Shown: piece by piece, positions 34,419 through 44,124 of the stretch | Layout of the letters: the number at the start of each line of letters is the position of its first letter | How positions within the stretch are numbered: position 1 is the stretch's first letter | Source: an uncultured Clostridia bacterium | GTDB lineage: Bacteria; Bacillota; Clostridia; HGM11514 | Assembly (NCBI GenBank): GCA_934464705.1 | Contig: CAKSKB010000001.1 | Location: 1 to 64,000, forward strand | DNA: 64,000 bases | Reading direction: 5' to 3' | The notes under the pieces: generated by a model | Database searches by the model: none | Told to the model about the DNA's origin: nothing | What the model saw: only the letters and a program-made list of their open reading frames with translations | Made by a program: the position numbers and the translations under genes

Positions 34419-35534
34419 TCAAATGTTTTTTAATTCTCCCGAATCAAGGTCGAGAACATAGTCTTTGTCGTATCTGAAATAGAATTTTCTTGAATCACGG
34501 TCAAGCCTTGCGTTATCGAAGAATTTACCTCCGCCGTAGCTGACCGACTTGAAATTATTCGCATAATCAACACAGGTGCCGTCCGCAGAGATTTTTATAA
34601 TACACTGCGTTCCGCCATGCATAACCCCGCCGAAGGAAATGTACATAAAAGTATAATCGTCCGTATCGAGCCTTTCCTTTACTGTATAAAACATACTCAT
34701 ACCACCTTCGGTATAATACTGTATCCACTGCTCTCTTGTCGGCTGAACGGGCGTTATGTCGGCAAGCTTTGCGCGGAGAGATTCCATCTCAAAATAAATA
34801 GCTGTATGCGAACCGTCGGTTTTGAAAACGCAATTACCATCGTCCTCGGACAGAAAATAACCGGCTTTGGTTTTGAAAGATATACCTGCATAAGTATCGT
34901 CGCAATAGACTTCTCCGATTCCGTCGGGTATCTCCCACGACAATGAGCCGTAAACAAACGGGTCGGAGGAAAAAGTAATTTTACCGTTTTCGACCTTAGC
35001 GTTCAAATGCTTTTCACTGCACAAAAGAGAGAGTTCGTGGGAGTTATCATATATAAATTCGAGCGAAACCGTTCTGTTTTCCGAATCCCAGAAATATCTT
35101 GCGCCTATATCCGAAAACACCTTATCTCCTGCAATATCCTCAATCGCAACCGCCATTTTACCGTTCAGCGAAAATGCCGGAAGAAGCTTGTCATACATAT
35201 ATGTTTTTATGTCGGTTTCATAAGTTTTGCCTATTGCCGTGCCCGGCTTTTTATCACTGTGCGAAGAACCGGAAATAAGACATCCCGGCGAAGGAACGCT
35301 CCATATAAGCGTCCTGTATTGATCGCAATAAGTATAGCAATAAGCTTCAAGGACATCTTTAATAACAAATGCGGTTTTTCCTCCTATATTATATGAAGGA
35401 ACTTCAACGCCGTTTATGAACGCTTTAATATCGGTTGCATAAATCTTGCCGCTGACATCTCCGGATTTCGCAAAAGCGGAGAAACCCTGACATATAATAC
35501 CAATCATAAGAATAAGCGTAATAAGTTTTTTCAT
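34419..35534 (-). CDS. Secreted protein with two stalk-like (copper amine oxidase N-terminal-like) repeats
   Basis: 371 residues with a signal peptide ending about SAFAKS. Two related repeats follow: KIYATDIKAFINGVEVPSYN with KTAFVIKDVLE, and TYETDIKTYMYDKLLPAFSL with KMAVAIEDIAG. These resemble the stalk-domain repeats common in clostridial surface proteins. The rest (about 170-371) is beta-rich with aromatic residues and unassigned. It lies 5 bp after the amidase gene stop, so they are probably cotranscribed and exported. Function unknown. Confidence 0.75.
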   Translation of the reverse strand: MKKLITLILMIGIICQGFSAFAKSGDVSGKIYATDIKAFINGVEVPSYNIGGKTAFVIKDVLEAYCYTYCDQYRTLIWSVPSPGCLISGSSHSDKKPGTAIGKTYETDIKTYMYDKLLPAFSLNGKMAVAIEDIAGDKVFSDIGARYFWDSENRTVSLEFIYDNSHELSLLCSEKHLNAKVENGKITFSSDPFVYGSLSWEIPDGIGEVYCDDTYAGISFKTKAGYFLSEDDGNCVFKTDGSHTAIYFEMESLRAKLADITPVQPTREQWIQYYTEGGMSMFYTVKERLDTDDYTFMYISFGGVMHGGTQCIIKISADGTCVDYANNFKSVSYGGGKFFDNARLDRDSRKFYFRYDKDYVLDLDSGELKNI

Positions 35535-35539
35535 TATAA

Positions 35540-36958
35540 TTACCCCCTGTTTTCCGCCATTATATTAAGAGCCTTAATTGTTGCCCTGCAAAGTGCGCGG
35601 GCAGCTTTTTTCTGATATTCCGTATTTGTAAGCTTATAAAGGTCGTCGGGATTTGAAACAAAAGCTATTTCGGCAATAACCGCCGGCATTGCGCTTTTTC
35701 TTATAACATACATTTCCGAACCGTCCACAATACCGCGGTCAAATGTACCGATTTCCGCAACAACTTCTTTTTGGATTATCCGTGCAAATTCCTCACCGCT
35801 TATGCCGTAGGAATCACCGCCGCCGACAAAGTAAAGCACCTCGCTTCCTTCCGCAATATCGTTGCTGAAAGAATTTGAATGTACGCTGAGAAAGAGCGAT
35901 GCATTGAGATTATTTGCTTTAACCGGTCTGTCATAAAGGCTGACATAAGAATCATCGGTTCTTGTCATAGCGGTTTTAACCCCTGCCGACTTCAGCATAT
36001 TGTTAAGATAAAGCGAAATCGCAAGGTTAATATCTTTTTCAAAAACCTCGTTTGCCGAGCCCTTGTTGCCAATTGCGCCGGTTTCCTTGCCGCCGTGACC
36101 CGCATCGACATACACAAGGAGATTTTTCGCCTTGTCGCTCAGTTTGACGCTGCCGTCCCACGCACCCGAATCAGAAGGTTTTTGCATATCATTTTGCGGC
36201 GGCGCAGCGGTTGTTTGCCTGTTTTCTATCTTTATTGTAATCGTGCTGCCGTTTTTCTGAACCGAATAAGCAGCCATCGCACTTAAGTCAGCAACAATTC
36301 TTGTTACATACGGATTTGCTTTGAACTGACCGCAGCGCACACGCTGAACATTTCCCGTGCCGACATTTACGGAGGATACATTCCCTACCGCAGCGTCATC
36401 CACATCAACCACAATCCTGTTTTTACCGTCGTTTGTAAGCTTAAAATCGTTAAATGATTCAATATCACCGTCGAAAACAGCCGTAATATTCATATAATCG
36501 CCGCTTTGGGCGGCATTTACAGATTTAAGCGTAATTTTATTCATCTGTTTGTTTATGATGACCTTTGATTCGGCAGCGTCCCACGAAACATCTGCGCCCA
36601 GTGTTTCGGCTACAAACCTTACGGGAATCATGACCCTTCCGCCGACAAGTTTTGCGGGACAGTCAAGTTTTATATTTTCGCCGTTAACCGATGCGGTATC
36701 GGAATCCGCATACATTATTATTTCGTGTTCATGTTCGGTGATAACCGCCTTTTTTTCTGTCGGAACCCATGAAACATCCGCACCGAGAGCTTCAAGCACT
36801 GCGCGCATCGGAACGAGCGTTCTTGAATTGACAATCATCGGACTGACATCCGTATTAATTTCGCTGCCGTTTACAAAAAGTCTGATATTCTGTGCCGCAA
36901 AAACACCGACCGAATTAATTAGAATCAGCAAAACCACCAACACACACAATTTTTTCAT
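35540..36958 (-). CDS. N-acetylmuramoyl-L-alanine amidase with stalk and AMIN domains
   Basis: 472 residues. Signal peptide (LCVLVVLLILINSVGVFA), a stalk domain about 30-135 with the repeated RTLVPMRAVLEALGADVSW and VMIPVRFVAETLGADVSW segments, an AMIN-like region about 140-245, and an Amidase_3 catalytic domain about 280-470 (YVDAGHGGKETGA with zinc His, LFLSVHSNSF, and the C-terminal AEIAFVSNPDD with the catalytic Glu). It cleaves peptide from glycan in peptidoglycan, outside the cell. Confidence 0.94.
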   Translation of the reverse strand: MKKLCVLVVLLILINSVGVFAAQNIRLFVNGSEINTDVSPMIVNSRTLVPMRAVLEALGADVSWVPTEKKAVITEHEHEIIMYADSDTASVNGENIKLDCPAKLVGGRVMIPVRFVAETLGADVSWDAAESKVIINKQMNKITLKSVNAAQSGDYMNITAVFDGDIESFNDFKLTNDGKNRIVVDVDDAAVGNVSSVNVGTGNVQRVRCGQFKANPYVTRIVADLSAMAAYSVQKNGSTITIKIENRQTTAAPPQNDMQKPSDSGAWDGSVKLSDKAKNLLVYVDAGHGGKETGAIGNKGSANEVFEKDINLAISLYLNNMLKSAGVKTAMTRTDDSYVSLYDRPVKANNLNASLFLSVHSNSFSNDIAEGSEVLYFVGGGDSYGISGEEFARIIQKEVVAEIGTFDRGIVDGSEMYVIRKSAMPAVIAEIAFVSNPDDLYKLTNTEYQKKAARALCRATIKALNIMAENRG

Positions 36959-36972
36959 CAGTAATCACCCCG

Positions 36973-37989
36973 TTAAAATGTCTGCTGACCGTCCCTTTCA
37001 ATGCCGAAATGGCTGTAAGCCGCCGGCGCTGCAATACGCCCTCTCGGCGTGCGGTCAATAAAGCCTATCTGCATAAGATACGGCTCGTAAACATCTTCGA
37101 TTGTTGTGCTTTCTTCACCTATGCACGCCGCCAGAGTTTCAAGTCCTACGGGACCGCCGTTATATTTATCGATTATGGTCATAATCAGCTTTTTATCAAT
37201 AGAATCAAGCCCCAGTTTATCAACCTCAAGCTTATCAAGGGCAATATCGGCGATTTCTTTGGTTATAACCCCGTCCGAGATAACATCGGCAAAGTCACGC
37301 ACACGCTTTAAAAGCCTGTTGGCAATACGGGGCGTGCCTCTTGCCCTGAGTGCAATTTCCATAGCGCCTTCAGTCTGAATCTCAATACCGAGTATCCCGG
37401 CAGAGCGGAGCACGATGCTGACAAGCTCCGACGGGTCGTACATTTCAAGCCTGAGTATAACACCGAACCTGTCACGCAGCGGCGCAGAAAGGTCGCCCGC
37501 ACGGGTGGTTGCGCCGATTAAGGTGAATTTAGGCAGATCGAGCCTTATTGAGCGTGCCGACGGACCTTTTCCTATTATAATATCAAGCGCAAAGTCTTCC
37601 ATAGCCGGGTATAGTATTTCCTCGACCGACTTTGAAAGCCTGTGAATTTCATCGATAAAGAGCACATCATTTTCAGCAAGATTTGTAAGTATCGCCGCCA
37701 AATCACCCGGTTTTTCTATTGCCGGACCGGAAGTTACCCTTATATTTACGCCCATTTCGGAAGCAATAATTCCTGCAAGAGTTGTTTTACCGAGCCCCGG
37801 AGGACCGTACAGGAGCACATGGTCGAGGCTTTCGGAACGCTTTTTTGCAGCCTGAATAAAAATCTCAAGATTTCCTTTTGCCTTCTCCTGACCTATGTAC
37901 TCATCAAGACTTCTCGGTCTTATTCCCTTTTCAAATTCCGCCTCCTCGGTAACAATTTCGGAAGCTACAATTCTGTTTTCAAAATCCAT
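36973..37989 (-). CDS. ruvB: Holliday junction branch migration helicase RuvB
   Basis: 338 residues. Walker A YGPPGLGKTTLAGIIA, Walker B VLFIDEIHRLS, and winged helix near the C-terminus (LAACIGEESTTIEDVYEPYL, RTPRGR). It drives branch migration with RuvA. The ATG at 37989 has GAGGTG upstream formed by the end of ruvA. Confidence 0.97.
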   Translation of the reverse strand: MDFENRIVASEIVTEEAEFEKGIRPRSLDEYIGQEKAKGNLEIFIQAAKKRSESLDHVLLYGPPGLGKTTLAGIIASEMGVNIRVTSGPAIEKPGDLAAILTNLAENDVLFIDEIHRLSKSVEEILYPAMEDFALDIIIGKGPSARSIRLDLPKFTLIGATTRAGDLSAPLRDRFGVILRLEMYDPSELVSIVLRSAGILGIEIQTEGAMEIALRARGTPRIANRLLKRVRDFADVISDGVITKEIADIALDKLEVDKLGLDSIDKKLIMTIIDKYNGGPVGLETLAACIGEESTTIEDVYEPYLMQIGFIDRTPRGRIAAPAAYSHFGIERDGQQTF

Positions 37990-37995
37990 TTATTT

Positions 37996-38577
37996 TCACC
38001 TCATAAGAAGTTTAAGCGCCCGCTTAACCGTTTCTTCGACAGAGAGTCCGCCTTCGACCTTTGAAAGAACACTCTTTGCCTCTCCCTGTGTGTAGCCGAG
38101 CACCATCAGTGCCGAAACCGCCTCGTCGGAAGAATCGGTAAACGCACCGTAATCCTGCGGCATTTCGGCAATTTCGGCTTTTTTCATTTTATCTTTAAGT
38201 TCAAGTATAATCCTCTGCGCAACCTTGGGGCCTACCCCCGGAGCCTTTGTAATCGCCTTGATATTGCCTGTTACAACCGCCAGGGCAAACTCGGACGGAG
38301 AAATTGATGAAAGTACCCCAAGCCCGACCTTTGGTCCTATCCCGGAAACCGAAATCAGCAGTTTAAATAGATTCAGTTCCTCTTCGCTTAAAAATCCGTA
38401 CAGGTCAAGTGCGTCCTCACGGACATTAAGATATGTATAGATTTTTTTCTTTTCTCCCGCAGAAAGCTTTGATATCACCGAATCGGTTGTGTTAATTCTG
38501 TAGCCTACGCCCCCGGCATCGATGACAATAAAATCAATGCCTTTGTGCGCAACCGTTCCTTCTATATAATAGTACAT
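37996..38577 (-). CDS. ruvA: Holliday junction-binding protein RuvA
   Basis: 193 residues: OB domain (MYYYIEGTVAHKGIDFIVID), helix-hairpin-helix GIGPKVGLGVLSSIS and GVGPKVAQRIILELK, and C-terminal domain III (SALMVLGYTQGEAKSVLSKV). Start codon directly follows the ruvC stop. Confidence 0.96.
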   Translation of the reverse strand: MYYYIEGTVAHKGIDFIVIDAGGVGYRINTTDSVISKLSAGEKKKIYTYLNVREDALDLYGFLSEEELNLFKLLISVSGIGPKVGLGVLSSISPSEFALAVVTGNIKAITKAPGVGPKVAQRIILELKDKMKKAEIAEMPQDYGAFTDSSDEAVSALMVLGYTQGEAKSVLSKVEGGLSVEETVKRALKLLMR

Positions 38578-39099
38578 TTATATTCCCTTTCTTTCGCGAA
38601 GTATTCTGATTCCGCCGCCGGCATCTGTCGGCGGTTTAACATGAGCGTGGCAAACTGCTATAGCCATGGCGTCCGCCGTGTCGTCAAGCTTCGGAATCGT
38701 TTCAAGATGAAGTATCGCTTTCACCATTTGCTGTACCTGCTTTTTGTCTGCTCTGCCGTATCCTACAACCGCCTGCTTAACCTGCAGCGGAGTGTATTCA
38801 AAAACATGGCAGCCGCCCTGAACCGCAGCCAGCATCAGCACTCCTCTTGCGTGCCCGACCTGTATGCCGGTGGTAACATTGGTGTTGAAAAACAATTCCT
38901 CCATTGCAACCGCATCGGGCTTGAATGTTTCCATTAAATTTTTCATGCCGTCGTAAAGCTGAACAAGCCTTTTTTCAAACGGCGTTTCGGCTTTTGTCTG
39001 AATGCTTCCGCATTCCACGGCCGAAAATTTGTTCCCCTCACAGTCTATAATTGCATAACCGACTATCGCAAAACCGGGGTCTATGCCAAGTATTCTCAT
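38578..39099 (-). CDS. ruvC: Holliday junction endonuclease RuvC
   Basis: 173 residues. MRILGIDPGFAIVGYAII with catalytic D7, EELFFNTN, and the C-terminal acidic pair DDTADAMAIA. ATG at 39099 with AAAGGTG upstream, chosen over an upstream in-frame start. First gene of a ruvC-ruvA-ruvB operon. Its upstream region is shared with argG, so the ARG boxes may also affect it. Confidence 0.96.
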   Translation of the reverse strand: MRILGIDPGFAIVGYAIIDCEGNKFSAVECGSIQTKAETPFEKRLVQLYDGMKNLMETFKPDAVAMEELFFNTNVTTGIQVGHARGVLMLAAVQGGCHVFEYTPLQVKQAVVGYGRADKKQVQQMVKAILHLETIPKLDDTADAMAIAVCHAHVKPPTDAGGGIRILRERKGI

Positions 39100-39113
39100 A
39101 AATATACACCTTT

Positions 39114-39152
39114 TTGCATAAAAATACAATTAAATTTTGTATAAAATTACTC
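39114..39152 (+). promoter_or_regulatory. Tandem ARG boxes (ArgR/AhrC operators)
   Basis: Two AT-rich ARG-box-like sites, TTGCATAAAAATACAATT (39114-39131) and TTGTATAAAATTACTC (39137-39152), resembling the ATGAATAAAAATTCAA consensus, spaced for two turns of the helix and directly upstream of the argG -35. Confidence 0.6.
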
Positions 39153-39181
39153 TTGATTATTATATCATATAATAGTATAAT
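39153..39181 (+). promoter_or_regulatory. SigA-type promoter of argG
   Basis: TTGATT (39153-39158), 17-bp spacer, TATAAT (39176-39181), starting at the base after the second ARG box. Confidence 0.65.
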
Positions 39182-39237
39182 AATAAATAGTTAATTTCAA
39201 ATTGAAATAAAATTTTAATTTAACGGAGGAAGATAAA

Positions 39238-40458
39238 ATGGCTAAGGAAAAAGTAATACTTGCATATTCCGGCGGACTTGATACTTCGATTATCATTCCG
39301 TGGCTTAAGGAAAATTTTGATTACGAGGTAATCGCGGTTGCCGGTGATGTAGGTCAGGGCAAGGAACTTGAGCCTCTTAACGAAAAGGCAATTAAGACCG
39401 GCGCAAGCAAAATTTACATTGAAGATCTTAAAGAAGAATTTGTCAAAGATGTAATCTACCCTACCGTTAAGGCAGGTGCGGTTTATGAGGGCAAATACCT
39501 TCTCGGCACATCGATGGCGCGTCCTATAATTGCAAAAAGGCTTGTTGAAATTGCGCGTAAGGAAGGTGCGACGGCAATCTGCCACGGCTGTACCGGTAAG
39601 GGTAATGACCAGGTTCGTTTCGAGCTTACAATAAAGGCACTTGCACCGGATCTTAAAATTATCGCTCCGTGGAGAATGTGGGATATCAAATCCCGTGACG
39701 AAGAAGTGGATTACGCACTTGCGCGCGGTATAGATGTTCCGGTAACAAAAGAAGAAAACTACAGCATGGATAAAAACCTCTGGCATCTGAGCCACGAAGG
39801 TATGGAACTTGAAGACCCGTGGAACGAGCCTAAGTCTGATAAATTCCTTCAGATGATGGTTACACCCGAGCAGGCACCCGACACTCCTACATATGTGGAA
39901 ATTGACTTTGAAAAGGGCGAGCCTGTAGCAATTGACGGCGTAAAATATGCTCCCGTAGCAATGATTGAAAAGCTCAATGATCTTGCAGGAACCAACGGAA
40001 TCGGTATTGCCGACCTTGTTGAGAACCGCCTTGTCGGAATGAAATCGAGGGGCGTATACGAAACTCCCGGCGGAACGCTTCTTTATGCGGCGCACAATCA
40101 GCTTGAATATTTAACGCTTGACGCACAGACAATGCATTATAAAGAACTTGTTGCGAATAAATTTGCAGAACTTGTGTATAACGGGCTTTGGTACACACCG
40201 CTCAGAAAGGCTCTTTCCGCATTCGTTGACTCAACGCAGGAAACCTGCACAGGTACCGTTAAACTCAAGCTTTATAAGGGCAACTGCATAGTAGCCGGCG
40301 TTAAGTCCCCCTACTCTCTTTACAGCGAAGACTTCGCAACCTTCTCTGAAGATGAAGTTTATAATCAGAAGGATGCTGACGGATTTATCAATTTGTTCGG
40401 TCTGCCGCTCAAGGTTCGCGCAATGCTTCTCGGCGATAAGGAAGATATAACAAAATAA
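39238..40458 (+). CDS. argG: Argininosuccinate synthase
   Basis: 406 residues. ATP P-loop-like ILAYSGGLDTSIIIPWLKE at the N-terminus, and ICHGCTGKGNDQVRFE. It joins citrulline and aspartate in arginine synthesis. GGAGG before the ATG. Followed by a strong hairpin and argH. Confidence 0.97.
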   Translation: MAKEKVILAYSGGLDTSIIIPWLKENFDYEVIAVAGDVGQGKELEPLNEKAIKTGASKIYIEDLKEEFVKDVIYPTVKAGAVYEGKYLLGTSMARPIIAKRLVEIARKEGATAICHGCTGKGNDQVRFELTIKALAPDLKIIAPWRMWDIKSRDEEVDYALARGIDVPVTKEENYSMDKNLWHLSHEGMELEDPWNEPKSDKFLQMMVTPEQAPDTPTYVEIDFEKGEPVAIDGVKYAPVAMIEKLNDLAGTNGIGIADLVENRLVGMKSRGVYETPGGTLLYAAHNQLEYLTLDAQTMHYKELVANKFAELVYNGLWYTPLRKALSAFVDSTQETCTGTVKLKLYKGNCIVAGVKSPYSLYSEDFATFSEDEVYNQKDADGFINLFGLPLKVRAMLLGDKEDITK

Positions 40459-40471
40459 ACAGAATTTGTAC

Positions 40472-40501
40472 AAAAAGCGTGAAAGCAATTTCACGCTTTT
40501 T
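40472..40501 (+). terminator. Intrinsic terminator between argG and argH
   Basis: Perfect 13-bp stem AAAAAGCGTGAAA / TTTCACGCTTTTT with a 4-nt loop and T5 at the end. It should reduce readthrough into argH, whose ribosome-binding site is just beyond it. Confidence 0.8.
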
Positions 40502-40517
40502 GCTGAAAGGAAACACT

Positions 40518-41900
40518 ATGAACAATACAAAACTTTGGGGCGGAAGGTTCTCAAAATCAACAGATGAAAAGGTTGATGATTTCAACTCGTCTATAAGATT
40601 TGATAAAAGGATGTACCGCCAGGATATAAAGGGCAGCATTGCCCATGCAACAATGCTCGGAGAATGTGGCATAATTTCAAAGGATGACGCCGCCCTTATC
40701 GCAAAAACACTTGGCGAAATACTTTCCGATATTGAAAGCGGCAAGGTTGAATTTTCGGTAGAAGCGGAAGATATTCATATGAATGTGGAATCGATTCTTA
40801 TTTCGAGAATCGGCGATGTCGGCAAAAGGCTGCACACCGGCAGAAGCAGAAATGACCAGGTAGCGCTTGATATAAGAATGTACCTTACGGATGAACTTAA
40901 CGAAATTAAGCTTATGCTCAAAAAGCTTATGGAAACGCTTGTTACGATGGCAAAAGAGCATACCGAAACCCTCATGCCCGGATATACCCATATGCAAAAA
41001 GCACAGCCGATAAATTTTGCACATCACCTTATGGCATATTTTGAGATGTTTTCAAGAGATTATGACCGTGTGTGCGACTGTATAAAGCGCTGTGACTATA
41101 TGCCTCTCGGCTCGGGTGCGCTTGCCGGTACCACATATCCTCTTGATAGAAAAAGGGTTGCGGAACTTCTCGGATTTTCACACATAACCGCAAACAGTCT
41201 TGACGGTGTTTCGGACAGGGATTTTGTGCTTGAAGCCGCTTTTGATTTCAGTACAATCATGATGCATTTAAGCCGTTTTTCGGAGGAAATAATAATCTGG
41301 AACACAAATGAATTTTCGTTTATAGAGCTTGACGATGCATTTTCAACAGGGTCAAGCATAATGCCGCAAAAGAAGAATCCCGATATTGCGGAACTTGCGC
41401 GCGGCAAGACCGGAAGAGTTTACGGAAATCTCATGGGATTGCTTACGGTAATGAAATCCCTTCCGCTTGCTTACAATAAGGATATGCAGGAGGATAAGGA
41501 ACAGCTTTTCGATTCAATAGATACCGTGAAGCAGTGTCTTCCCGTTTTCACCGATATGATAGCAACAATGAAGATTAGAAAAGATGTTATGCTCCGCCAG
41601 TCAAAGCACGGTTTTACAAATGCGACCGACGCTGCGGATTATTTGGTTAAAAAAGGCGTTCCCTTCCGCGATGCGCACGGGATAATCGGCAAAATGGTTG
41701 CATATGCCATTGAGCACAAAAAAGCGCTTGACGATTTTTCAATGGAAGAATTCAAGAGTTTTTCGGATAAAATTGAAGACGATATTTATGACGCAATAAG
41801 TATTCAGACCTGCGTGAACGAGCGAAAAGTCGACGGAGGCCCGGCGAAAGTAAAAGAAGCAATTGCCGCAGCCGAAAGCTTTATTTCCAATCTGAAATAA
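40518..41900 (+). CDS. argH: Argininosuccinate lyase
   Basis: 460 residues. KLWGGRFSKSTDEKV start, TGRSRNDQVALDIRMYL, and the fumarase/aspartase signature GSSIMPQKKNPDIAEL. It cleaves argininosuccinate to arginine and fumarate. ATG at 40518, preceded by AAAGG. Depends on readthrough of the argG-argH terminator or an unseen promoter. Confidence 0.97.
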   Translation: MNNTKLWGGRFSKSTDEKVDDFNSSIRFDKRMYRQDIKGSIAHATMLGECGIISKDDAALIAKTLGEILSDIESGKVEFSVEAEDIHMNVESILISRIGDVGKRLHTGRSRNDQVALDIRMYLTDELNEIKLMLKKLMETLVTMAKEHTETLMPGYTHMQKAQPINFAHHLMAYFEMFSRDYDRVCDCIKRCDYMPLGSGALAGTTYPLDRKRVAELLGFSHITANSLDGVSDRDFVLEAAFDFSTIMMHLSRFSEEIIIWNTNEFSFIELDDAFSTGSSIMPQKKNPDIAELARGKTGRVYGNLMGLLTVMKSLPLAYNKDMQEDKEQLFDSIDTVKQCLPVFTDMIATMKIRKDVMLRQSKHGFTNATDAADYLVKKGVPFRDAHGIIGKMVAYAIEHKKALDDFSMEEFKSFSDKIEDDIYDAISIQTCVNERKVDGGPAKVKEAIAAAESFISNLK

Positions 41901-41904
41901 TCAA

Positions 41905-41930
41905 AAAAGTCCCCGATTAAGGGGACTTTT
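41905..41930. terminator. Bidirectional terminator between argH and the GH28-like gene
   Basis: Perfect 10-bp stem AAAAGTCCCC / GGGGACTTTT with loop GATTAA, between two convergent genes. Confidence 0.85.
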
Positions 41931-41931
41931 A

Positions 41932-44124
41932 TTATGCATTAATAACTGTTATAAACATATGGCTGATTTTATCCGGTACAACCGAATGACCGAGAGTGTA
42001 GGCGTATCGGTATTTATCACAATCGCTGTCCCTGACCTGAATTTCAAGCAAAAACCTGTCATTGTTTTCGTTTACGCCCAATTCAGCCAGAGAAACCGAA
42101 AACAAACCTTCGGTATTTTTCGGAACCTCGGTTATGTTTATCTTTTCTACCTTGGGTTCATTGTGGAATACATATGTAACTTCCTCCGGGCACCTGAGCT
42201 GCGGTGCGCTGACAGGACCTTCCTCGCCCATAACCAGCGCCGGCGCTTCGCCAAAATCCGTTTCTTCGACAGTAAACATAACCTCGCCTTGTTCTGTCGG
42301 AACAGGATCAGCGGTATAAATGATAATATCCGAAGAAGCAATGAGTTCCGATTTTAGAATCAGACGGTTATCGCTTACAGATATGTATATCGGAGGACGG
42401 GTGTCACCGTAATAATTTGTAAAATACAGCGAAGATGCCGAATTAATATCGTTTGCTACATAGAGCGGCAAATTCACAAGAAGTTTTGCGGATTTTACAT
42501 CTAAGTTGTCCGACTCTACGCTGAAACAATGTTTTCCCGGCGGAAAAGAGCCGCAAAATTCATATACTTTCTTTTCGTGCGGTAAAAGAGCATACTCGGT
42601 TTCACTTTTGAGATTACCGGAATTTTTAGGAGAGGCTTTAATATAAGCAGCTCCTTCAGCCGCAGCATCGGATTTGTTTTCAAGTGTTAACATGAGATTT
42701 ACAGTGAAATTACCGTCAGCGTTAAAAACAGGCTCACCCGATAATTCTATTTTACTTATAACTGTCCCGATACAAGGTTTGCCGGAAGTATTTTTGAAAA
42801 CAATTCCTTCGGCGAATTTTCTTATATCAAGATTAAGTTGGCTTGAGTTTTCTGCGGCCTTTCCAAGCAATATTACATTTTCAAAGCTGAAATTCTTAAT
42901 TCCGTGCTCATCCGAAAACCCTTCAAGGCGTGATGCTTCCGGCAGAATATCAATCCCGGGTTTCCCTATGAGTGATATGTTTTTGAAAGAAAAATCATGC
43001 ATGCATCCCTTGCGGTCATCCGTACTCCACTCCGAGTCTGTAATTCTGAAGTCGAAAAGCTGCGCGCCCGGAGTATCTTCAATCCGAATATTTTCAAATT
43101 CGACATTATAAACCTCCGCACGGTCGCCGTGGTGGGCACCCATAAGCGGATAGCCGGTCGTACTGTGAATAATATCAATGTTTTCATACCGTATATCATG
43201 AACCCTGTCGGCACGAAGCGATACGCCGATTTCAATAGGCCTTGCAAAATCGTTCCATAAAACACTGTTTTTAAAGAGAATATTGTATACATCCCCTACT
43301 CTCCCGAAAGCCTTTGTCATATCGGTCGGCGACCCCTCAACCACATAATGCACACTCTTTTTATCACGCTCATCAACAGCTTTTACAACAAAGCTGTCAT
43401 CCCATGTTCTGATAAACGCTCCGTCCACAGTCACTTTTCTCGAACCGCAGACATCAATACCGTCGTTATTTCCTCTGTAGCCGATAATTTTTACATTATT
43501 AATATGTACATTTTCACACCCGAGCAGCCTCAATGTCCAAAACAAGCTCTCGGTTATGGTAATATCCTCAATTTCGACATTTCTGCACCCAAGCACATCA
43601 AGGCAAATTCTGTATCGCTTGTCCTCAACTCCCGACTGCGTTATGATGCCTTTGCCGCATATCTTGATATTTTCACAGTCATTCACCTCAATTTTTGAAT
43701 TGACGCAAACACCATCATCAACCACAAGCGCCGTATTGTCTTTGTCTATTAAAATCCGATCCTTCCTGCAATCCTCTGTTATATGAATAATATTCATTCC
43801 GTCAAGTTCATATTCACGCTCTTCCGAAGCAAAAATCAGGAGATTATCATCTGACGAACCGTTAAACTCTACCGAAAAATTTGACGGCTTTGATAAATAT
43901 ATTTTTACCGAATGTTCGTCAAAGCAGAATTTAACAGCGGCCGACAAAGGGCGTATAACAACATCCCGGACCTCTCTTTTGGTTTTGATTTCAATTATAT
44001 CGTTACCCGAAAATCCGCAAATGGCAAATTCCTGAACCCTCTCGCAATTGTATGGTGCGGGTTTTATAAGGGCAGTATTGACCTTTTGCTCCTGACCGTT
44101 TTGAAATACCTGATACAAATTCAC
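41932..44124 (-). CDS. GH28-family-like right-handed beta-helix protein
   Basis: 730 residues without a signal peptide, so cytoplasmic. N-terminal beta-sandwich-like region about 1-130, then a parallel beta-helix about 130-440 with GH28-type motifs GNNDGIDVCGSRKV and WDDSFVVKA and later RPIEIG, matching NxDG, DD and the arginine region of polygalacturonases, although the usual GHG and RIK are not clear. C-terminal about 460-730 beta-rich. Last gene of the sugar-acid operon; the GTG start overlaps the kinase stop as GTGA, with GGAGG upstream. Likely acts on an imported uronide or galactoside. Confidence 0.8.
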   Translation of the reverse strand: MNLYQVFQNGQEQKVNTALIKPAPYNCERVQEFAICGFSGNDIIEIKTKREVRDVVIRPLSAAVKFCFDEHSVKIYLSKPSNFSVEFNGSSDDNLLIFASEEREYELDGMNIIHITEDCRKDRILIDKDNTALVVDDGVCVNSKIEVNDCENIKICGKGIITQSGVEDKRYRICLDVLGCRNVEIEDITITESLFWTLRLLGCENVHINNVKIIGYRGNNDGIDVCGSRKVTVDGAFIRTWDDSFVVKAVDERDKKSVHYVVEGSPTDMTKAFGRVGDVYNILFKNSVLWNDFARPIEIGVSLRADRVHDIRYENIDIIHSTTGYPLMGAHHGDRAEVYNVEFENIRIEDTPGAQLFDFRITDSEWSTDDRKGCMHDFSFKNISLIGKPGIDILPEASRLEGFSDEHGIKNFSFENVILLGKAAENSSQLNLDIRKFAEGIVFKNTSGKPCIGTVISKIELSGEPVFNADGNFTVNLMLTLENKSDAAAEGAAYIKASPKNSGNLKSETEYALLPHEKKVYEFCGSFPPGKHCFSVESDNLDVKSAKLLVNLPLYVANDINSASSLYFTNYYGDTRPPIYISVSDNRLILKSELIASSDIIIYTADPVPTEQGEVMFTVEETDFGEAPALVMGEEGPVSAPQLRCPEEVTYVFHNEPKVEKINITEVPKNTEGLFSVSLAELGVNENNDRFLLEIQVRDSDCDKYRYAYTLGHSVVPDKISHMFITVINA

